From an uncultured Clostridium sp. (GTDB lineage: Bacteria > Bacillota > Clostridia > Lachnospirales > Lachnospiraceae): DNA of 26,281 nt. Positions 8,056 through 15,711 of the stretch are shown here, in pieces. Position numbers and translations under genes: made by a program. The notes beneath the pieces were generated by a model, which saw only the letters and a list, made by a program, of their open reading frames with translations, did not search any database and was not told the origin of the DNA. The DNA is taken from positions 1 to 26,281 of the forward strand of contig UQJF01000028.1 in the NCBI GenBank assembly GCA_900541315.1, in the 5' to 3' direction. How positions within the stretch are numbered: the first letter of the stretch is position 1; each line of letters opens with the position of its first letter.

Positions 8056-8796
8056 GTGGGAAAAGCAGGAAAACTGGACTTGGAAATGAAGGAAATTTTA
8101 AGAAGTTTTGAAAAGGCAGAGAAAGACACCAGCAGTCTGCCCTTAAATCCGCCTCCAGCTGATGAATTTGACCGCATCTGGACCAGGATCCAGGCAGAAC
8201 GGGAACTGATCCCAGATTCTGTTCCAACCGTAAAACCCCGCAGACGCTGCATAAATAAGATATTTGCAGTTGGTGTAGCAGCAGCGGTGCTGACAGTTGG
8301 CGGATGTTTTGTAGCAATGGGAACGAAATCTTATTTTTATCGGGATGGGAGAAGAGTTAGTAATGGAGTTGTGTATAATAATGATTCCAATGCATTGTCG
8401 GTTAGGGATGAGGAAGAGGCCTATGCAAAGATTGCGCAGGAATTAGGAATGCAAACTTTGAAATTAGGATACATGCCAGAAGAGATGTATTTTCAAAGTG
8501 TAGTGATAGAAGATGGATACGGAAAGCTGCAATATAAATATAAAAATAGCCAAGTTTCATTTATCCAAGCAAAAGCGAATTCAAGTACATCCATGGTGCA
8601 TTCTTCTGATACAAATGTAATGGATGAAGTGAAAAATCAAGCCTTACATTTGAATTTTGAAATTTATGGTGAAGCTATAAATGGAAATGGAATGCGGTAT
8701 GAAACGTATTTTACTTACAAAGGAGTCTATTACCATTTGTTTGGAGAATTACCAAAGAAAGAGTTTGAGGAGATGTTAAAGAAAATTCATTTGTAG
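8056..8796 (+). CDS. DUF4367-like single-pass membrane protein, possible anti-sigma factor
   Basis: A 246-residue protein with a cytoplasmic N-terminal region (about 1-70, charged, with a Pro-rich patch SLPLNPPPADEFDR), one transmembrane segment at about 74-93 (IFAVGVAAAVLTVGGCFVAM) and an extracytoplasmic domain of about 150 residues that resembles DUF4367 domains in its PEEM and aromatic pattern. This layout, and the ECF-type sigma gene nearby, suggest an anti-sigma or sigma-regulating sensor, but the typical zinc anti-sigma HxxxCxxC motif is absent. The start was set at GTG 8056, with GAGG (8046-8049) 6 nt upstream; an in-frame TTG at 8044 is less likely. Base composition turns clearly AT-richer after about 8330. 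The next gene follows after 15 nt. Confidence 0.6.
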   Translation: MGKAGKLDLEMKEILRSFEKAEKDTSSLPLNPPPADEFDRIWTRIQAERELIPDSVPTVKPRRRCINKIFAVGVAAAVLTVGGCFVAMGTKSYFYRDGRRVSNGVVYNNDSNALSVRDEEEAYAKIAQELGMQTLKLGYMPEEMYFQSVVIEDGYGKLQYKYKNSQVSFIQAKANSSTSMVHSSDTNVMDEVKNQALHLNFEIYGEAINGNGMRYETYFTYKGVYYHLFGELPKKEFEEMLKKIHL

Positions 8797-8811
8797 AAGA
8801 TAGGAGATTAT

Positions 8812-9333
8812 ATGAAAAAACTATTACGTTTAGCAATGTGCTGTCTGGTAGCAGTTAATGTACTTGCGGTACCTGCATTTGCAGGGGTACCATCACCGGC
8901 AAATTATACATCTGTAGAGCAGAAATCTGATTTATGTGATAAGTCTGTATCTTATGATATAGATGTTGCCAGACCAGTCGCCAGACGAGGAAATTTCTTT
9001 ATATCGGCAGATGTTGCAATAAAGGATGGAGGAAATGGAAATATTATTGCAACAGGTCATGCGTATTTAGCTAAGCCGGTAACAGAATTGTATGTATCTT
9101 TTTATTTGGATCGATATGATGAAAGTCTAAAGAAATGGAAGCAGGTAGATTATCGTGATTTTGAATTTACTTTAGAAGAATATCCAGAAGGCATTGATGA
9201 TCCATCTATTACAGTTACATTTGAGAATCAGAAAAAAGGCTACTATTACCGAATTCGGGGTGCTTTCTCTGCAGGCGATGAAGAGAAATACGAAGGCTTT
9301 GGACCTATTACCGAAGGCATCTGGATCGAATAA
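8812..9333 (+). CDS. Small secreted protein, DUF6147-like
   Basis: A 173-residue protein with a clear Sec signal peptide: Lys-Lys start, hydrophobic core LAMCCLVAVNVLAV and a likely cleavage after AFA (about residue 24). The mature part (about 150 residues) is beta-rich with repeated Tyr and Phe and ends in a segment KKGYYYRIRGAFSAGD that recalls small secreted DUF6147 proteins of gut clostridia; that match is from memory of the family pattern and should be treated as tentative. No catalytic motif is seen. It is probably co-transcribed with the DUF4367 gene 15 nt upstream (ribosome site TAGGAGA just before the ATG) and is followed by a strong terminator. The coding sequence is AT-rich relative to neighbours. 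Confidence 0.6.
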   Translation: MKKLLRLAMCCLVAVNVLAVPAFAGVPSPANYTSVEQKSDLCDKSVSYDIDVARPVARRGNFFISADVAIKDGGNGNIIATGHAYLAKPVTELYVSFYLDRYDESLKKWKQVDYRDFEFTLEEYPEGIDDPSITVTFENQKKGYYYRIRGAFSAGDEEKYEGFGPITEGIWIE

Positions 9334-9360
9334 AAAACTGAAATATTTTAAATCTTTCCT

Positions 9361-9392
9361 ACAGCAGCTTCCCAACAGAAGCTGCTGTTTTG
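9361..9392 (+). terminator. Rho-independent terminator after the secreted-protein gene
   Basis: A perfect 10-bp stem (9361-9370 with 9379-9388) encloses an 8-nt loop and runs into TTTTG, 27 nt after the stop codon at 9333. It closes the DUF4367/secreted-protein unit. Confidence 0.8.
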
Positions 9393-9471
9393 TCTATGTT
9401 CATCTATTTTTCTCACCATACCATAACAATCGTTGAAACATTTCAATTGTGCATTTCTCAAAAAGTGTCAG

Positions 9472-9523
9472 TGGAAGTCTGGCGGGATATCATGTATAAT
9501 AAATGGATATGAGCATATGCTCA
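9472..9523 (+). promoter_or_regulatory. Predicted promoter with 14-bp palindrome at the start site
   Basis: A perfect TATAAT (9495-9500) is preceded at 17 nt by a poor -35 (TGGAAG, 9472-9477). The start would fall near 9507, immediately before a perfect 14-bp palindrome TGAGCATATGCTCA (9510-9523). A dyad at the start point of a promoter with a weak -35 is a plausible operator; the regulator is unknown. The rest of 9393-9566 shows nothing further. Confidence 0.5.
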
Positions 9524-9581
9524 CTGCCACAAAGGTGGATAATGCATTTAAAAACATTGAGAAATATTGAGGAGAAGACAA

Positions 9582-10010
9582 ATGCGTGACTACTTAAACA
9601 GACTGAGAATGCAGTTTCAGCGCTTTATGATAGGAAGATACGGAATGGACCAGTTTGGACGTTTCCTTTCAAGTCTTCTTTTAGCGCTGATCATTTTTAA
9701 TTTCCTGATCCCGGCGGCTTTGCCTTCCAGGATCCTGTGGGCACTGGAATGGATCGTACTCATTATCCTGTATGCAAGAATGTTTTCTAAAAACATTAAT
9801 AAACGTTATCAGGAAAATGAAGCCTTTTTAAGACGGCAGTTTTATGTATCTGAATGGTGGAAAAAATGGAAATTCCGCTTTCAGGAGAGCAGAAAGTACC
9901 ATATTTACCGCTGTCCAAACTGTAAACAGAAGGTGCGTGTCCCCAGGGGAAGAGGACGGATCAGCATCCACTGCCCGAAATGCGGAACCGATTTTATCAA
10001 AAAAAGCTGA
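9582..10010 (+). CDS. Small membrane protein with C-terminal zinc ribbon
   Basis: A 142-residue protein. After a basic N-terminal stretch (about 1-30), two hydrophobic helices cover about 28-70, separated by a short turn containing Pro and Arg. A basic, Trp-rich linker follows, then a C-terminal zinc ribbon at about 110-137 with CPNC and CPKC knuckles. The topology suggests both termini in the cytosol, with the ribbon free to bind nucleic acid or protein. No specific function is recognised; similar proteins are usually listed as zinc-ribbon domain proteins. The start at 9582 follows GAGGAG (9569-9574) by 7 nt; an in-frame TTG at 9567 lies within that ribosome site. It is monocistronic, with its own promoter and terminator. 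Confidence 0.78.
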   Translation: MRDYLNRLRMQFQRFMIGRYGMDQFGRFLSSLLLALIIFNFLIPAALPSRILWALEWIVLIILYARMFSKNINKRYQENEAFLRRQFYVSEWWKKWKFRFQESRKYHIYRCPNCKQKVRVPRGRGRISIHCPKCGTDFIKKS

Positions 10011-10038
10011 CAAAACAGGGAATAAATTCTTTTACACA

Positions 10039-10067
10039 GGCCGGCTGCGTTGCAGCCGGTCTTTTTC
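10039..10067 (+). terminator. Rho-independent terminator after the zinc-ribbon gene
   Basis: CCGGCTGC (10041-10048) pairs perfectly with 10052-10059 across a 3-nt loop, extended by G-U and G-C pairs, and is followed by TCTTTTT. It lies 29 nt after the stop codon. Confidence 0.85.
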
Positions 10068-10108
10068 TGCCCTTTTTCCGCGTCTTTTTCAGTGTACAAT
10101 GATTCTGA

Positions 10109-10174
10109 TTTACTTAAATTTTACAAAAGCTATACCATACCTTGCTTTCAGCTATTGTAAAACTTTTGTATACT
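10109..10174 (+). promoter_or_regulatory. Pst promoter with Pho-box-like 11-bp direct repeats and an inverted repeat
   Basis: TTTAC, TTTAC and TATAC begin at 10109, 10120 and 10131, exactly 11 bp apart, as expected for a response regulator of the PhoP/PhoB type binding one face of the helix. TTGTA occurs at 10155 and 10166, again 11 bp apart and in the opposite orientation. As a result 10119-10131 and 10150-10162 form a 13-bp inverted repeat with one mismatch. The -10 is TATACT (10169-10174); the -35 position (TTTCAG, 10146-10151) is poor, as in activator-dependent Pho promoters. Transcription would start near 10181, leaving a 100-nt AT-rich leader. Control by phosphate starvation is inferred from the gene content. 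Confidence 0.6.
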
Positions 10175-10281
10175 CCACAATGTAAGAACAAGAAAACAAC
10201 ATATTAAAAAATATAAGTACCGCAAAATAAATGCAAACATAAAAATAAAAACGGTACAAAAAAGTGGAGGAAAAGATAATT

Positions 10282-11220
10282 ATGAAAAAAAATGGCATGA
10301 AAGTAATGGCAGTGATCGGTTCAGCAGTAATGGCAGCAGGAATGCTTGCGGGATGTGGAAATTCCGGTGCAGCAGCTACCACAGCAGCGACCGCAACCAC
10401 AGAAAAGCAGACAACTGAAGCAAAGGCAGAAGAAACAACCAAAGAAGCAGCTACAGAAGCAAAGAGTGCAGATGCAGATTTAAGCGGTTCTATCAGCATG
10501 GTAGGTTCCACTTCTATGGAGAAGTTCGCAAATGCATTAAGCGAAGCATTTATGGAGAAATATCCAAAGGTAACTGTAACCGCTGAGTTCGTAGGTTCCG
10601 GCGCTGGTATCGAGGCAGTAAGCAATGGTACAGCAGATATCGGTAACTCTTCCAGAAACTTAAAGGATGAAGAAAAGGCAAAAGGTGTTGCAGAAAATAT
10701 CGTAGCGATCGATGGTATCGCAGTTGTAGTTGATCCGGCTAACACAGTAGAAGATCTGACCAAGGATCAGCTGACCAGCATTTATGACGGTTCTGTAACC
10801 AACTGGAAAGATGTAGGCGGAAATGATGCTCCTATCGTAGTAGTAGGACGTGAGGCAGGTTCCGGTACAAGAGGAGCTTTCGAGGAGCTGTTAAAGCTGG
10901 AAGATGCATGCAAGTACAGCAATGAATTAGACAGCACTGGCGCTGTAATGGCAAAGGTAGCATCTACCCCAGGTTCCATCGGATATGTTTCTCTGGACGT
11001 ATTAGATGATACTGTAAAGGCTGTAAAATTAGACGGCGCTGAGCCAACAGAAGAGAATATCAAGGCAGGAAAGTACTTCTTAAGCCGTCCATTCGTAATG
11101 GCTACCAAGGGCGAGATCAGTGAGCAGAGCGATCTTGTAAAGGCACTGTTTGACTTCATCTACTCTGATGAAGGTTCTGAGCTTGTAAAATCTGTAGGTC
11201 TGATCACAGCTGATAAATAA
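10282..11220 (+). CDS. pstS: PstS, phosphate ABC transporter substrate-binding lipoprotein
   Basis: A 312-residue lipoprotein that captures orthophosphate outside the membrane and delivers it to PstCA. The signal peptide ends in the lipobox LAGC with the lipid-modified Cys at residue 25. A low-complexity linker of Ala, Thr, Glu and Lys (about 26-72) follows, then the periplasmic-binding-like fold: GSTSMEKF near 76, the GSGAGIEA loop near 110 and the phosphate-binding SGTRGAFEE near 198. The ATG at 10282 follows GGAGG (10266-10270) by 11 nt; the in-frame GTG at 10264 is upstream of that site and was rejected. It is the first gene of the pst operon and its promoter has Pho-box-like repeats. Family assignment is firm. 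Confidence 0.95.
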   Translation: MKKNGMKVMAVIGSAVMAAGMLAGCGNSGAAATTAATATTEKQTTEAKAEETTKEAATEAKSADADLSGSISMVGSTSMEKFANALSEAFMEKYPKVTVTAEFVGSGAGIEAVSNGTADIGNSSRNLKDEEKAKGVAENIVAIDGIAVVVDPANTVEDLTKDQLTSIYDGSVTNWKDVGGNDAPIVVVGREAGSGTRGAFEELLKLEDACKYSNELDSTGAVMAKVASTPGSIGYVSLDVLDDTVKAVKLDGAEPTEENIKAGKYFLSRPFVMATKGEISEQSDLVKALFDFIYSDEGSELVKSVGLITADK

Positions 11221-11256
11221 TGAAGAGTTGTATGAAATGAAAGGAGACTGTCTGCA

Positions 11257-12189
11257 ATGACTCAGGAAACATTTTCCGTCCGTTCCCATCATGGCAGCAA
11301 GTCCACAGTTGAAAAAGCTGCAGAAGCGATCTTTACCGCATGCGGCTTTTTCGCTGTCCTGGCTGTTGCTTCCATTACATTATATATGATATTCAGTGGT
11401 ACACCGGCGCTGTTTAAAGTAGGTATTCTGGATATCCTTTTTGGTACCTTATGGCAGCCGGCTGCTGCTGCACCAAGCTTCGGTATCCTGTATGTTATCC
11501 TTACTTCTATAGTGGGAACCTTTCTGGCGATCCTCATTGGTGTGCCGGTTGGTGTGATGACAGCTGTTTTTCTGGCAGAAGTAGCGCCGAAAAAGCTGGC
11601 AAATGTGGTCCGTCCGGCAGTAGAGCTGTTAGCAGGTATCCCGTCCGTTATCTACGGTCTGTTAGGTATCCTGATCTTAAATCCACTGATGTATAAAATA
11701 GAATTGGCTGTATTTAAAGGTTCTTCCACTCATCAGTATACCGGTGGTGCAAACCTGATCTCTGCAGTTTTAGTGCTGGCGCTGATGATCCTTCCAACAG
11801 TCATCAATATCAGCGAATCTGCTTTAAGAGCGGTTCCGTTACATTTAAAAAGTGCTTCTCTGGCATTAGGTGCTACGAAGATCCAGACTATTTTCCAGGT
11901 GATCCTTCCGGCAGCAAAATCCGGTATTATCACAGCTGTTGTTCTGGGAACAGGAAGAGCCATCGGTGAGGCAATGGCTATTACGCTGGTATCAGGAAGC
12001 TCTGTAAACTTCCCGCTTCCATTTAACTCTGTCCGTTTCCTGACCACTGCAATTGTAGCAGAAATGGGATATGCATCCGGACTGCACAGAGAAGTATTAT
12101 TTACCATCGGTCTTGTATTATTTGCATTTATCATGATTATCAATGTTAGTTTAAACGGCATTCTGAAGAAGGGAGAGAAAACAAAATGA
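11257..12189 (+). CDS. pstC: PstC, phosphate ABC transporter permease
   Basis: A 310-residue inner-membrane permease with about six transmembrane helices, the first at about 25-50. The binding-protein-dependent transport fold includes the EAA-like loop in ALRAVPLHLKSASLALGATK, near residue 190-210, that contacts the PstB ATPase. It forms the channel with PstA for phosphate taken from PstS. AAGGAGA (11241-11247) lies 9 nt before the ATG. The gene lies 36 nt after pstS and its TGA overlaps the pstA ATG (ATGA), so the two permeases are translationally coupled. No unusual feature was seen. Confidence 0.95.
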   Translation: MTQETFSVRSHHGSKSTVEKAAEAIFTACGFFAVLAVASITLYMIFSGTPALFKVGILDILFGTLWQPAAAAPSFGILYVILTSIVGTFLAILIGVPVGVMTAVFLAEVAPKKLANVVRPAVELLAGIPSVIYGLLGILILNPLMYKIELAVFKGSSTHQYTGGANLISAVLVLALMILPTVINISESALRAVPLHLKSASLALGATKIQTIFQVILPAAKSGIITAVVLGTGRAIGEAMAITLVSGSSVNFPLPFNSVRFLTTAIVAEMGYASGLHREVLFTIGLVLFAFIMIINVSLNGILKKGEKTK

Positions 12190-13088
12190 CAGGTGAAGCT
12201 GCGATCCGCATTCATGAAGATTCCATTATCAAGGAAAGCATCTATGGAAAACGTGTCCGGAGCACCGATGTGATCTTAACAGGTATTATCTACGGATGTG
12301 CCAGTATCTCCATGCTCCTTCTCATCGGAATTTTAGGTTACACCTTTGTAAGAGGTGTCCCACATGTGACCTGGGCTTTTTTAAGCACTGTTTCCAGCGC
12401 CACAAAAGGAACCTTTGGTATTCTTGGAAATATAATCAATACCCTTTATATCGTAGTGATCACGCTGCTGATCGCCACCCCTATTGGTGTAGGTTCTGCG
12501 ATTTACTTAAATGAGTACGCAAAACCAGGCAAGATCGTCCGCCTGATCGTATTTACCACAGAAACACTTTCCGGTATCCCCTCTATTATATTCGGTCTTT
12601 TTGGAATGGTATTTTTCGGAAATACACTGAGACTGGGCTATTCTATTCTCACCGGTTCCCTGACACTGACCTTAATGATCCTTCCACTGATCACAAGAAC
12701 TACCCAGGAAGCTTTAAAGACAGTTCCTGACAGCTATCGACACGGTGCACTGGGAATCGGCGCTACAAAATGGTACATGATCCGCACCATCCTTCTTCCA
12801 AGCGCTATGCCTGGTATCCTTACAGGTGTTATCCTTGCCATCGGACGTATTGTAGGTGAGTCTGCAGCACTGCTGTTTACTGCAGGAAGCGGCTATTACC
12901 TGCCAAAGAACTTCCTGGGAAAAGTGCTTGAATCCGGCGGTACACTGACTATCCAGCTGTATCTGTTTATGCAGAAGGCAAAATATAATGAAGCTTTCGG
13001 CGTAGCAGTTGTACTTCTGGTGATCGTACTGGTTATTAATGCTCTGGCAAAATATCTTTCCCACCGTTTTAATGTAGAAACACGTTAG
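12186..13088 (+). CDS. pstA: PstA, phosphate ABC transporter permease
   Basis: A 300-residue partner permease with about six transmembrane helices (first at about 30-55). The EAA-type loop is visible as [20 protein letters not shown] near residue 178-197, and a conserved [15 protein letters not shown] segment follows near 220. With PstC it forms the transmembrane path for phosphate. Its ATG overlaps the pstC stop, with AGGGAGAG at 12170-12177 as ribosome site, and pstB begins 11 nt after its stop. PstC and PstA are told apart here by order in the operon and by the longer N-terminal loop of PstC; family assignment is firm. Confidence 0.95.
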   Translation: MTGEAAIRIHEDSIIKESIYGKRVRSTDVILTGIIYGCASISMLLLIGILGYTFVRGVPHVTWAFLSTVSSATKGTFGILGNIINTLYIVVITLLIATPIGVGSAIYLNEYAKPGKIVRLIVFTTETLSGIPSIIFGLFGMVFFGNTLRLGYSILTGSLTLTLMILPLITRTTQEALKTVPDSYRHGALGIGATKWYMIRTILLPSAMPGILTGVILAIGRIVGESAALLFTAGSGYYLPKNFLGKVLESGGTLTIQLYLFMQKAKYNEAFGVAVVLLVIVLVINALAKYLSHRFNVETR

Positions 13089-13099
13089 GAGAAAATAGA

Positions 13100-13861
13100 A
13101 TGGAAAATAAAGTAAAGATCTCCACACAGGATCTGAATCTGTATTATGGAGAAAATCATGCATTGAAGAATATCAATCTGGATCTTTATGAAAATAAGAT
13201 CACCGCATTTATAGGACCATCCGGATGTGGAAAATCTACCTATTTAAAGACATTAAACCGTATGAATGACCTGGTTTCTAATGTAAAGATCGACGGAACC
13301 GTGCTTCTTGACGGAGAGGACATTTATGATCCCCAGGTAGATACTACTCTTCTTAGGAAAAAGGTGGGAATGGTATTCCAGCAGCCCAACCCATTTCCAA
13401 TGAGCATTTATGACAATGTAGCTTACGGGCCAAGGATCCACGGCATCAAGAATAAAGCACAGTTAGATGAAATCGTAGAGCGCAGTTTAAAGGGCGCAGC
13501 TTTATGGGATGAGGTTTCTGACCGTTTAAAGAAGTCAGCACTGGGACTTTCCGGTGGACAGCAGCAGCGTCTGTGTATTGCGAGAGCACTGGCAGTAGAG
13601 CCGGAAGTTCTGTTAATGGATGAACCTACATCTGCCCTGGATCCTATTTCTACCTTAAAGATTGAGGATCTGATGGATGATCTGAAGAGTAAATATACAG
13701 TTGCCATTGTTACCCATAATATGCAGCAGGCAACCCGTATTGCAGATTATACAGCATTTTTCCTGGTAGGCGAGGTAGTAGAGTATGCTACAACAGACGA
13801 ACTGTTTACCATGCCAAAGGATAAGAGAACGGAAGATTATATCACAGGACGTTTTGGTTGA
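13100..13861 (+). CDS. pstB: PstB, phosphate ABC transporter ATPase
   Basis: A 253-residue ATPase that powers phosphate import, close to the usual 250-260 residues. Walker A is GPSGCGKST at residues 39-47. The Q-loop is in [17 protein letters not shown], a PstB-specific sequence. The ABC signature is LSGGQQQR, Walker B is [13 protein letters not shown] and the switch histidine is in [13 protein letters not shown] at 13087-13091 lies 8 nt before the ATG and the gene is 11 nt after pstA. All catalytic motifs are intact, so the operon should encode a working transporter. Confidence 0.97.
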   Translation: MENKVKISTQDLNLYYGENHALKNINLDLYENKITAFIGPSGCGKSTYLKTLNRMNDLVSNVKIDGTVLLDGEDIYDPQVDTTLLRKKVGMVFQQPNPFPMSIYDNVAYGPRIHGIKNKAQLDEIVERSLKGAALWDEVSDRLKKSALGLSGGQQQRLCIARALAVEPEVLLMDEPTSALDPISTLKIEDLMDDLKSKYTVAIVTHNMQQATRIADYTAFFLVGEVVEYATTDELFTMPKDKRTEDYITGRFG

Positions 13862-13941
13862 TAGTATATGATCCGGTGTGGGATTGCGAAAATGCAAAGT
13901 TGTAAAAATGTTTGAAAAACAACAGAAAGGGGAATGCCGGG

Positions 13942-14598
13942 ATGCGCATTACTTATGAACATGAATTAGAGGAGCTGAATAAATGCCTGCGGGATATGGC
14001 CATGATGGTGGAAAAAGCCATTGAACAGACTTTTGTGGCATTTGAAGACCAGAATTATACCATGGCAGAGGACGTTATTAAAGGAGACCGGAATGTAAAT
14101 GACATGGAACGTGCCATCGAGTCCCGCTGCCTGTCACTGATCCTTCGCCAGCAGCCGGTAGCAAAGGATCTGCGCCAGATATCTACAGCCCTTAAGGTGG
14201 TAACAGATCTGGAGCGTATTGGAGATCATGCATCAGATATTGCAGAGCTGATCTTAAGGATAAAAAGTGACCATGCCTATCACATTGTACAGCATCTTCC
14301 AGCTATGGCAGCCTCAGCCCAGAAAATGGTTCATGACGCGGTAGAAACATTTATTAAGCAGGATGTGGAAGAGGCAGAGGAGATCATCCGCAGAGATGAT
14401 GAGGTAGATGCACTGTTCAATCAGGTAAAAACTGATGTGGTGGAATTATTAAAGTCTTCTCCTTCTCATGCAGATCAGGGGATCGACCTGCTGATGATCG
14501 CCAAGTATTTAGAGCGTATTGGGGATCATGCAGTAAATGTATGCGAATGGACCCAGTTTTGCAAGACCGGTGCACTGAAAAATGTGCGTATTATGTAA
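13942..14598 (+). CDS. phoU: PhoU, phosphate signalling and Pst regulator
   Basis: A 218-residue all-helical protein, the usual PhoU length. The two tandem three-helix repeats each contain a LERIGDHA motif (near residues 90 and 190) whose acidic residues bind metal clusters. PhoU sits at the membrane, limits uptake by the Pst transporter and passes the phosphate status to the PhoR kinase where present; no phoR or phoB is in this window. The ATG at 13942 has GAAAGGGG (13925-13932) 9 nt upstream, so the in-frame TTG at 13912 was rejected. It ends the pst operon, 80 nt after pstB. Confidence 0.95.
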   Translation: MRITYEHELEELNKCLRDMAMMVEKAIEQTFVAFEDQNYTMAEDVIKGDRNVNDMERAIESRCLSLILRQQPVAKDLRQISTALKVVTDLERIGDHASDIAELILRIKSDHAYHIVQHLPAMAASAQKMVHDAVETFIKQDVEEAEEIIRRDDEVDALFNQVKTDVVELLKSSPSHADQGIDLLMIAKYLERIGDHAVNVCEWTQFCKTGALKNVRIM

Positions 14599-14691
14599 AA
14601 TAACTTATAAGTATAGGTGTAAAAAGTATAAATGTAAATGCAGCTGTCTGGAAAGAACAGGCAAATATGAAAAATCGAAGATATAAATCCG

Positions 14692-14716
14692 AAAGAGTCC
14701 GCATGTCGGGCTCTTT
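14692..14716 (+). terminator. Probable terminator of the pst operon
   Basis: A 10-bp stem with one G-T pair (14692-14701 with 14707-14716) encloses a 5-nt loop. The stem ends in CTCTTT and is followed by GCTTTGC rather than a clean T-run, so termination may be partial. It lies 93 nt after the phoU stop; the sequence in between holds nothing recognisable. Confidence 0.55.
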
Positions 14717-14807
14717 GCTTTGCATGTTTTTGCGTAATATATAAATTTTAAATGCGTTATTATGCATGTATAACGGGAAAATATAGCAAACTGATGCGGA
14801 TATTTGC

Positions 14808-14835
14808 TTGACATGTGTAGGCCATGCGCTATAAT
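14808..14835 (+). promoter_or_regulatory. Consensus promoter of the transaldolase/FSA gene
   Basis: TTGACA (14808-14813) and TATAAT (14830-14835) are both perfect, with a 16-nt spacer. Transcription would begin near 14842, giving a 67-nt leader. A short inverted pair CGTTAT/ATAACG (14755-14760, 14770-14775) lies upstream. A promoter this close to consensus suggests high, perhaps constitutive, expression. Confidence 0.8.
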
Positions 14836-14908
14836 ACAAGTATAAAAATTCAGTGGGAAGCAGAATGAGAAGCTGTTTCCAGGGGAAATTTAAGAGGAGG
14901 ATTATTTC

Positions 14909-15562
14909 ATGAAGTTTTTTATCGACACAGCAAATGTAGATGATATCCGCAAGGCAAATGATATGGGAATTATCTGTGGTGTTACCACAAATCCATCTCT
15001 GATCGCAAAAGAAGGCCGTGACTTTAACGAAGTGATCAAAGAGATCGCATCCATTGTTGACGGACCTATCAGTGGTGAAGTTAAGGCAACTACTGTAACT
15101 GCAGAAGGAATGATCGCAGAAGGCCGTGAGATCGCTAAGATCCATCCAAACATGGTTGTTAAGATCCCTATGACTGTTGAAGGCTTAAAGGCAGTAAAGG
15201 TTCTTCACGCAGAAGGCGTTAAGACTAATGTAACGCTGATCTTCTCCGCAGCTCAGGCTCTGTTAGCTGCAAGAGCAGGTGCTACATATGTATCCCCATT
15301 CTTAGGACGTCTGGATGATATTTCCATGCCAGGTATTGATCTGATCTATGACATCACTGAAATCTTCCAGATGCACAACATCGAAACTGAGATCATCGCA
15401 GCAAGCGTTCGTAATCCGATCCATGTGATCGACTGCGCAAAGGCTGGTGCTGATATTGCAACTGTTCCATACAAGGTATTAGAGCAGATGACCAAGCATC
15501 CTTTAACTGACCAGGGAATTGCCAAGTTCCAGGCTGATTATAAGGCTGTATTTGGGGAATAA
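14909..15562 (+). CDS. fsa: Transaldolase / fructose-6-phosphate aldolase-like protein (TalC/FSA type)
   Basis: A 217-residue class I aldolase of the small transaldolase group, the length of E. coli FSA (220). The N-terminus [11 protein letters not shown] and [13 protein letters not shown] are family hallmarks, and Lys85 in MVVKIPMT is the Schiff-base lysine at the same position as in FSA. Two residues that separate the activities favour transaldolase: Glu57 where FSA has Gln59, and Phe131 where FSA has Tyr131. It is therefore more likely to move dihydroxyacetone units between sedoheptulose-7-P and glyceraldehyde-3-P in the pentose phosphate pathway than to cleave fructose-6-P. GGAGG (14896-14900) lies 8 nt before the ATG. 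It is monocistronic with a consensus promoter. Confidence 0.9.
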   Translation: MKFFIDTANVDDIRKANDMGIICGVTTNPSLIAKEGRDFNEVIKEIASIVDGPISGEVKATTVTAEGMIAEGREIAKIHPNMVVKIPMTVEGLKAVKVLHAEGVKTNVTLIFSAAQALLAARAGATYVSPFLGRLDDISMPGIDLIYDITEIFQMHNIETEIIAASVRNPIHVIDCAKAGADIATVPYKVLEQMTKHPLTDQGIAKFQADYKAVFGE

Positions 15563-15663
15563 GTATAGAGGAAAAAGCTGTGCCGGTATGTGTACGATCA
15601 ACATTTGCAGATTGAATGACTATCTAGATGCAGTTTTTTACTTGGAAAGAGTGAGTAAGAAAA

Positions 15664-15697
15664 GAGCCGCCCAACATGGGCGGCTTAAACTATTTTT
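15664..15697. terminator. Bidirectional terminator between fsa and the DeoR-family gene
   Basis: AGCCGCCC (15666-15673) pairs perfectly with 15679-15686 across a 5-nt loop. On the + strand it is followed by TTAAACTATTTTT; on the - strand the exit reads CTTTTCTT. It can serve both convergent genes. Confidence 0.75.
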
Positions 15698-15711
15698 ATA
15701 GAAGATCCAGT

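Noticed and set aside
7856..8317. Minus-strand frame of 153 codons overlapping murG start and the DUF4367 gene
   Set aside because: It covers the divergent promoter region, shows no protein family features and has no ribosome site.
10152..10763. 203-codon minus-strand open frame over pstS
   Set aside because: It is the antisense shadow of the Ala/Thr-rich pstS linker and binding domain; pstS has full family motifs and a ribosome site.
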